A stretch of DNA of 38,705 bases from positions 1 through 38,705 of the forward strand of contig NZ_VWRN01000044.1 in NCBI RefSeq assembly GCF_008632125.1. The letters are read 5' to 3'. Within the stretch, counting starts at the first letter, position 1. Each line of letters begins with the position of its first letter. Under the pieces are notes generated by a model. That model was not told the DNA's origin. It worked only from the letters and a program-made list of their open reading frames with translations, and did no database searches. The translations under genes and the position numbers were made by a program. Positions 35,660-38,705 of this stretch are shown here, one piece after another. This stretch comes from Cupriavidus cauae. GTDB lineage: Bacteria; Pseudomonadota; Gammaproteobacteria; Burkholderiales; Burkholderiaceae.

Positions 35660-35703
35660 GGCATGCAGCAATAGGGCATGCAGCAATAGGGCATGCAGCG
35701 CCA
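35644..35703. repeat. 15-bp tandem repeat, four copies, across a stop codon
   Basis: Four units of GGGCATGCAGCAATA run from 35644 to 35703; the first and last differ slightly. Each has a GCATGC palindrome. The permease ends G-M-Q-R-stop in the first unit, and the following units repeat G-M-Q-x with a stop in the same frame. It lies between convergent genes. Confidence 0.94.
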
Positions 35704-35724
35704 GGGCAGTCGCCGGGCGCGGCG

Positions 35725-36402
35725 CTATTGCCGCGCGCCGGCCTTGACCAGGATCTTCTCGATTTCCCGATAGCCGCGCTGCCGCGCATGCTGCAGCGCG
35801 GTCACGCCCTTGCCATCGGGAATATTCACATCGGCCTTCGCATTGACCAGCAGGCGGACGATCTCGGTGTGCTTCGGTCCGCCATCGCCGAGAATGATCG
35901 CTTCCAGCAGGGCGGTCCAATGCAGCCTGTTGATGTGATTGACGTCCACCCCCGCGGCGATCAGGATGCGCACGGTCTCGACATGGCCGCGTTCGGCCGC
36001 CGGAATCAGCGCCGTGCCGCCATAGCGGTTGGTGCTCTTCAGATCGGCGCCATGCGTCAGCGTCATCTTCAGGATCTCGTTGTGGCCGCGCGCACCCGCA
36101 TGGAGGTAGGCGCTGTCCTGGATGCGGTCCTTGGCATTGACGTTGGCGCCGGCGTCGATCAGCACCCTGGCGGCGTCGACATGGTTGTGGCGGGTCGCGA
36201 TCAGCAGCGGCGTGGCGCCGCTCTCGTCCCGCGCTTCCAGATTGGCCCCTTGCTTGATCAGCAGGGCAATGGCGGCGGCATCGCCGTTCGCGGCCGCCGC
36301 TTGCAGGCGGGCATCCAGCTTCCCGGTACTCGCGCTGGCCGGGAGAATCATCAGCAAGGCGATCAACGACGCCAGAAGAATACGTGTACGCGCTCGCAGC
36401 AT
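35725..36402 (-). CDS. Exported ankyrin-repeat protein
   Basis: This 225-residue protein has a signal peptide (hydrophobic core RILLASLIALLMILPASA) and then about six ankyrin units with patterns such as D-E-S-G-A-T-P-L-L-I-A and GANVNAKD. It resembles periplasmic ankyrin proteins in other proteobacteria. The ATG at 36402 fits the signal peptide although no clear ribosome site is visible. Upstream codons of the same open frame look non-coding. It converges on the sulfonate permease gene. Function unknown; a stabilising or binding role is plausible. Confidence 0.88.
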   Translation of the reverse strand: MLRARTRILLASLIALLMILPASASTGKLDARLQAAAANGDAAAIALLIKQGANLEARDESGATPLLIATRHNHVDAARVLIDAGANVNAKDRIQDSAYLHAGARGHNEILKMTLTHGADLKSTNRYGGTALIPAAERGHVETVRILIAAGVDVNHINRLHWTALLEAIILGDGGPKHTEIVRLLVNAKADVNIPDGKGVTALQHARQRGYREIEKILVKAGARQ

Positions 36403-36720
36403 TTTGTTCGGTAGTGACAGGTCTCGACGACAGGTCGACGGGACGGGCAGTCGGGGACAAGCGATGGGGCCATCGGCCGTATGTGGCGTTGCCCAGGGCG
36501 GCATCTTAAATGGCCTCCCATTGATTCCCAAGCGAAATCATCGAATGGCGCCCAGTACCGGGGCGAATGGGATATTCCACGCTGGCGTCAAGGCCGCCAT
36601 TGCGGGGCGGCGCGGATCGGGCTACCGTCGGTTCAGGACCGGGCGCAACGAACGCATCGGCAATGACCGAATGACCGAATGATCGAATGATCGAATGATC
36701 GAACCCACGAGGAGACCCCC
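36403..36720. other. Divergent intergenic region with an octanucleotide repeat
   Basis: These 318 bases separate the exported ankyrin gene and the PAS gene. I see no credible gene and no convincing promoter pair. The only clear structure is the 8-bp repeat at its right edge and the GAGGAG ribosome site of the PAS gene. Confidence 0.55.
36663..36702 (+). repeat. 8-bp tandem repeat, five copies, upstream of the PAS gene
   Basis: Two ATGACCGA units are followed by three ATGATCGA units, ending 18 bases before the PAS start and just ahead of its ribosome site. Eight is not a multiple of three. A change in copy number would alter promoter-to-start spacing and the frame of any upstream reading. Confidence 0.93.
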
Positions 36721-37158
36721 ATGCCGGACCCGATCGACTATGCGCAACTGGTGGCGGCCATCGGCGATGCCATCGTGATCGCCGACGCCCAGGGCGCCAT
36801 CACGCTATGGAATCCCGCGGCGGAGCGGATGTTCGGCTATAGCCAGGCCGAGGCGCTGGGCCAATCGCTCGATCTGATCATTCCGGAGCGTCTGCGCGCG
36901 CGGCACTGGCAGGGCTACGACAAGACGATGGCGACCGGCACGACCCGCTACGGCAGCGAGTTGCTGAAGGTACCGGCGATCGACAAGGACGGCAAGGCAA
37001 TGTCGATCGCCTTCACGGTCGCGCTGCTGAAGGACGCGGGCGGCGCCGTGACGGGGATCGTCGCGGTGATCCGCGACGCGACCGCCCGCTTCCAGGAGGA
37101 GCGGGCGCTGAAGAAGCGGCTCGCCGAGCTGGAGAGCCAGGTCGGCGAGCGGGCGTAG
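36721..37158 (+). CDS. Stand-alone PAS-domain protein
   Basis: This 145-residue protein is almost entirely one PAS fold: D-A-I-V-I-A-D-A-Q-G-A-I-T-L-W-N-P-A-A-E, then M-F-G-Y-S-Q-A-E-A-L-G, ending in a short charged coiled coil (about 122-145). No kinase, cyclase or DNA-binding output domain follows. It resembles flavin- or heme-binding sensor PAS domains, but no cofactor residue can be assigned securely. GAGGAG lies seven to eight bases before the ATG. It likely signals through protein-protein contacts. Confidence 0.9.
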   Translation: MPDPIDYAQLVAAIGDAIVIADAQGAITLWNPAAERMFGYSQAEALGQSLDLIIPERLRARHWQGYDKTMATGTTRYGSELLKVPAIDKDGKAMSIAFTVALLKDAGGAVTGIVAVIRDATARFQEERALKKRLAELESQVGERA

Positions 37159-37227
37159 GGCCGTCGTAGCGCAGGCTCGGAGCGGGCCTGGAACGGTCGC
37201 TGCGCAGCTGTAGAGCGCGATAGCGCC

Positions 37228-38406
37228 TTATTGGTCCAGCGGCGCGCCGTCGATGGTCCGCCGCATCGACACCGGCCGATACAGCGGGGCGCGCTTGTGC
37301 TCGACGTCGTCGACCAGCTCGATGCCGATCCCCGGCGCGTCCGGCACCGCGATAAAGCCGTTCTCCGGCACCGGATAGCGCTTGACCAGATCGGCACCGA
37401 GCAGTTTCTGGCCCGACTTCAGCACCAGGTTCTCGAAGCCGGTCGGATATTCCTGGATCGCGAAGTTGGGCACCGCCGCGGCGACCTGCATGCAGGCGGC
37501 CAGGCTGATCGGCGACAGCGGGTTGTGCGGAGCGATATCGACGTTCTGCGCCTCCGCCAGCGCGGCGATCTTCCTTGCGCCGGTGATGCCGCCGCAGACG
37601 CAGACGGAGGTGCGCGCGAAACGCACGCCGCCGCCGGCCAGCTGCAGATGGAATTCGGCCGGCGTGCAGAAGCGCTCGCCGGTGGCGATCGGCACGCGGA
37701 TGGCATGGCCGACCGTCGTCATCTGCGGATAGAACTCGGGCCGCAGCGGATCCTCCAGCCACATCGGGGTCAGCGGCTCCAGCACCTGACCGATGGCAAT
37801 GGCCTCGGCCGGGCTCAGGCGCCGATGCATCTCGATCAGCAGGTCGACATCGGGACCGACGGCCTCGCGGAAGGCCATCACGCGCTCCCTGGCGTCGCGC
37901 ACCTTGCCGGCGTGCGAGCGGAAATAGGCCTCGCCCTCCGGTTCGTCGAGGAAGGGGTTGATATGCCCGACCGCGGTAAAGCCCTCCGCGCGCAGGCGGC
38001 GGCAGTCGGCCAGCACCTCGTCCAGCGTTTCCGCGTAGACGTGGCCGTAGACGCGCAGCTTGTCGCGATACCCGCCCCCCAGCAATTGCCAGACCGGCGC
38101 CTGCAGGCGCTTGCCCAGCAGGTCCCACAGTGCGATATCGATGGCCGATACCGCGGCATTGACCGCCGTGCCGCGGAAATGCGAGAAGCGCTGCATCACG
38201 TTCCAGTGCATCTCGATCTGGTTCGCGTCCTTGCCGACCAGATACTGGCCGAATTTCTCCAGCGCGGCCTTGGCGGCCTCGATATGGCCCCAGGAACCGG
38301 CCTCGCCATAGCCGGTCAGGCCGGCCTCCGTGCGGATGCGGGCATAGAGGAACTGCCCGACATGCAGGGCTTCGACCGAGGTAATGCGATGGATGGACTT
38401 GTTCAT
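37228..38406 (-). CDS. Enolase-superfamily sugar-acid dehydratase (mandelate racemase/RspA-like)
   Basis: This 392-residue member of the mandelate racemase/muconate lactonizing group has metal ligands Glu192 (in IEMHRR), Glu218 (WLEDP) and Glu244 (TGERF), with candidate catalytic His194 and His294 (APHNP). The E-x-H form of the first ligand motif is found in RspA/galactonate-dehydratase-like subgroups. It is therefore predicted to dehydrate a sugar acid; the substrate is uncertain. A Bug binding-protein gene ends 20 bases upstream on the same strand, so it was probably the second gene of a uptake-plus-catabolism pair. Confidence 0.92.
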   Translation of the reverse strand: MNKSIHRITSVEALHVGQFLYARIRTEAGLTGYGEAGSWGHIEAAKAALEKFGQYLVGKDANQIEMHWNVMQRFSHFRGTAVNAAVSAIDIALWDLLGKRLQAPVWQLLGGGYRDKLRVYGHVYAETLDEVLADCRRLRAEGFTAVGHINPFLDEPEGEAYFRSHAGKVRDARERVMAFREAVGPDVDLLIEMHRRLSPAEAIAIGQVLEPLTPMWLEDPLRPEFYPQMTTVGHAIRVPIATGERFCTPAEFHLQLAGGGVRFARTSVCVCGGITGARKIAALAEAQNVDIAPHNPLSPISLAACMQVAAAVPNFAIQEYPTGFENLVLKSGQKLLGADLVKRYPVPENGFIAVPDAPGIGIELVDDVEHKRAPLYRPVSMRRTIDGAPLDQ

Positions 38407-38425
38407 GGCAATTCGATGTATTGGA

Positions 38426-38588
38426 TCAATCCAGCTTGATGCCCGACTGGCGGATCAGGTCGCCCCAGCGGCGGGTTTCGCTGGCAATGCGTTTGCCGAA
38501 GGCTTCCGGACCGGCACCGACCGGATCGGCGCCCGCGGCCGACAGCTTTTCGCGGATGGCCGGCTGCTGCAGCATCTTGGGGTCGTCT
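38426..38588 (-). pseudogene. C-terminus of a Bug-family binding protein, cut by an insertion
   Basis: The last ~50 codons of a Bug/TctC-type protein are present. They run from D-D-P-K-M-L-Q-Q-P-A-I-R-E-K-L to R-R-W-G-D-L-I-R-Q-S-G-I-K-L-D and a TGA, a typical family ending. Upstream of D-D-P-K the frame meets a TGA and the similarity ends, where insertion-sequence-like DNA begins. The rest of the gene, if present, lies beyond the element outside the window. Confidence 0.75.
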
Positions 38589-38705
38589 CAGAAAACGGAA
38601 AAAATCGTACGCTAAGCACCGCAAAGAAACTCGTGATGGACAGGCACGCTACGGTCGCGGGTCGTGCCTGCCCATTGCTCAGTTGCCCTTGACGCGCAAC
38701 AGTGT
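38581..38705 (-). mobile_element. Probable insertion sequence end (IS5-family-like)
   Basis: Composition changes sharply at about 38581-38590. The segment starting GGTCGTCTCAGAAAACGG resembles the terminal repeat of IS5-type elements as I remember them. At the far edge, on the minus strand, a frame enters from outside and ends L-L-R-V-K-G-N-stop (38679-38705), consistent with a transposase C-terminus. The assignment is from memory of element ends and only about 120 bases are visible. Confidence 0.5.

Noticed and set aside
34325..36460. A 711-codon minus-strand frame running from the ABC genes through the exported ankyrin gene
   Set aside because: It overlaps the ankyrin gene in a different frame and the ABC genes in antisense, with no recognisable domain.

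Overview
The window is GC-rich, densely packed DNA from a proteobacterium, most likely a Burkholderiales member close to Cupriavidus or Ralstonia. I infer this from two Bug-type (tripartite tricarboxylate) binding proteins, a XenA-class ene-reductase, a LysR-linked DUF6152-like pair and the codon composition. It looks like accessory or second-replicon sequence: uptake systems, catabolic dehydrogenases, orphan regulators and several broken genes. I saw no tRNA, rRNA or CRISPR array.

Layout. 1-7435: the end of a giant open reading frame (over 2,440 codons, 5' end outside the window). It joins two D-glutamate cyclase-like (DUF4392) modules, a glutamate racemase module with all its motifs, protease-like and kinase-like segments, a hydrophobic region and a C-terminal LysM-like domain. 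7616-13424 (minus): a complete peptide-type ABC importer. 13756-14871 (plus): a XenA/YqjM-class ene-reductase. 15103-17347 (plus): an APC amino-acid permease and an exported methyltransferase-fold protein. 17485-21565 (minus): a five-gene catabolic cluster in the order CMD-like, SDR, SDR, CMD-like, Bug binding protein. 21566-22090: a control region with a terminator, a possible promoter and a LacI-type operator, plus a remnant of a second copy of the methyltransferase gene.

22095-26649 resembles a sulfopropanediol (hps-like) locus: LacI regulator, HisD-like dehydrogenase, SDR, MFS transporter and zinc alcohol dehydrogenase. It is damaged. The regulator and the HisD-like gene have both lost their 5' ends at one shared junction, and the transporter lacks about 120-130 central residues. 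26705-30459 (minus) holds an 11-repeat ankyrin protein, an exported alpha/beta hydrolase, a four-helix membrane protein and a DUF6152-like periplasmic protein. A divergent LysR gene (30560-31497) carries a one-base frameshift. 31777-35659 (plus) is a TauD-family dioxygenase with a complete sulfonate/taurine-type ABC importer. The right end has an exported ankyrin protein, a stand-alone PAS protein, an enolase-superfamily dehydratase, and the C-terminus of a Bug protein cut by what looks like an insertion sequence that runs off the window.

Two themes stand out. The giant protein can be read as an L-Glu to D-Glu to 5-oxo-D-proline enzyme embedded in a toxin- or effector-like scaffold. Short tandem repeats of 8-15 bp also recur at gene boundaries, three of them spanning a stop codon, next to several deletions and frameshifts, which points to replication slippage or short-homology rearrangement shaping this region.
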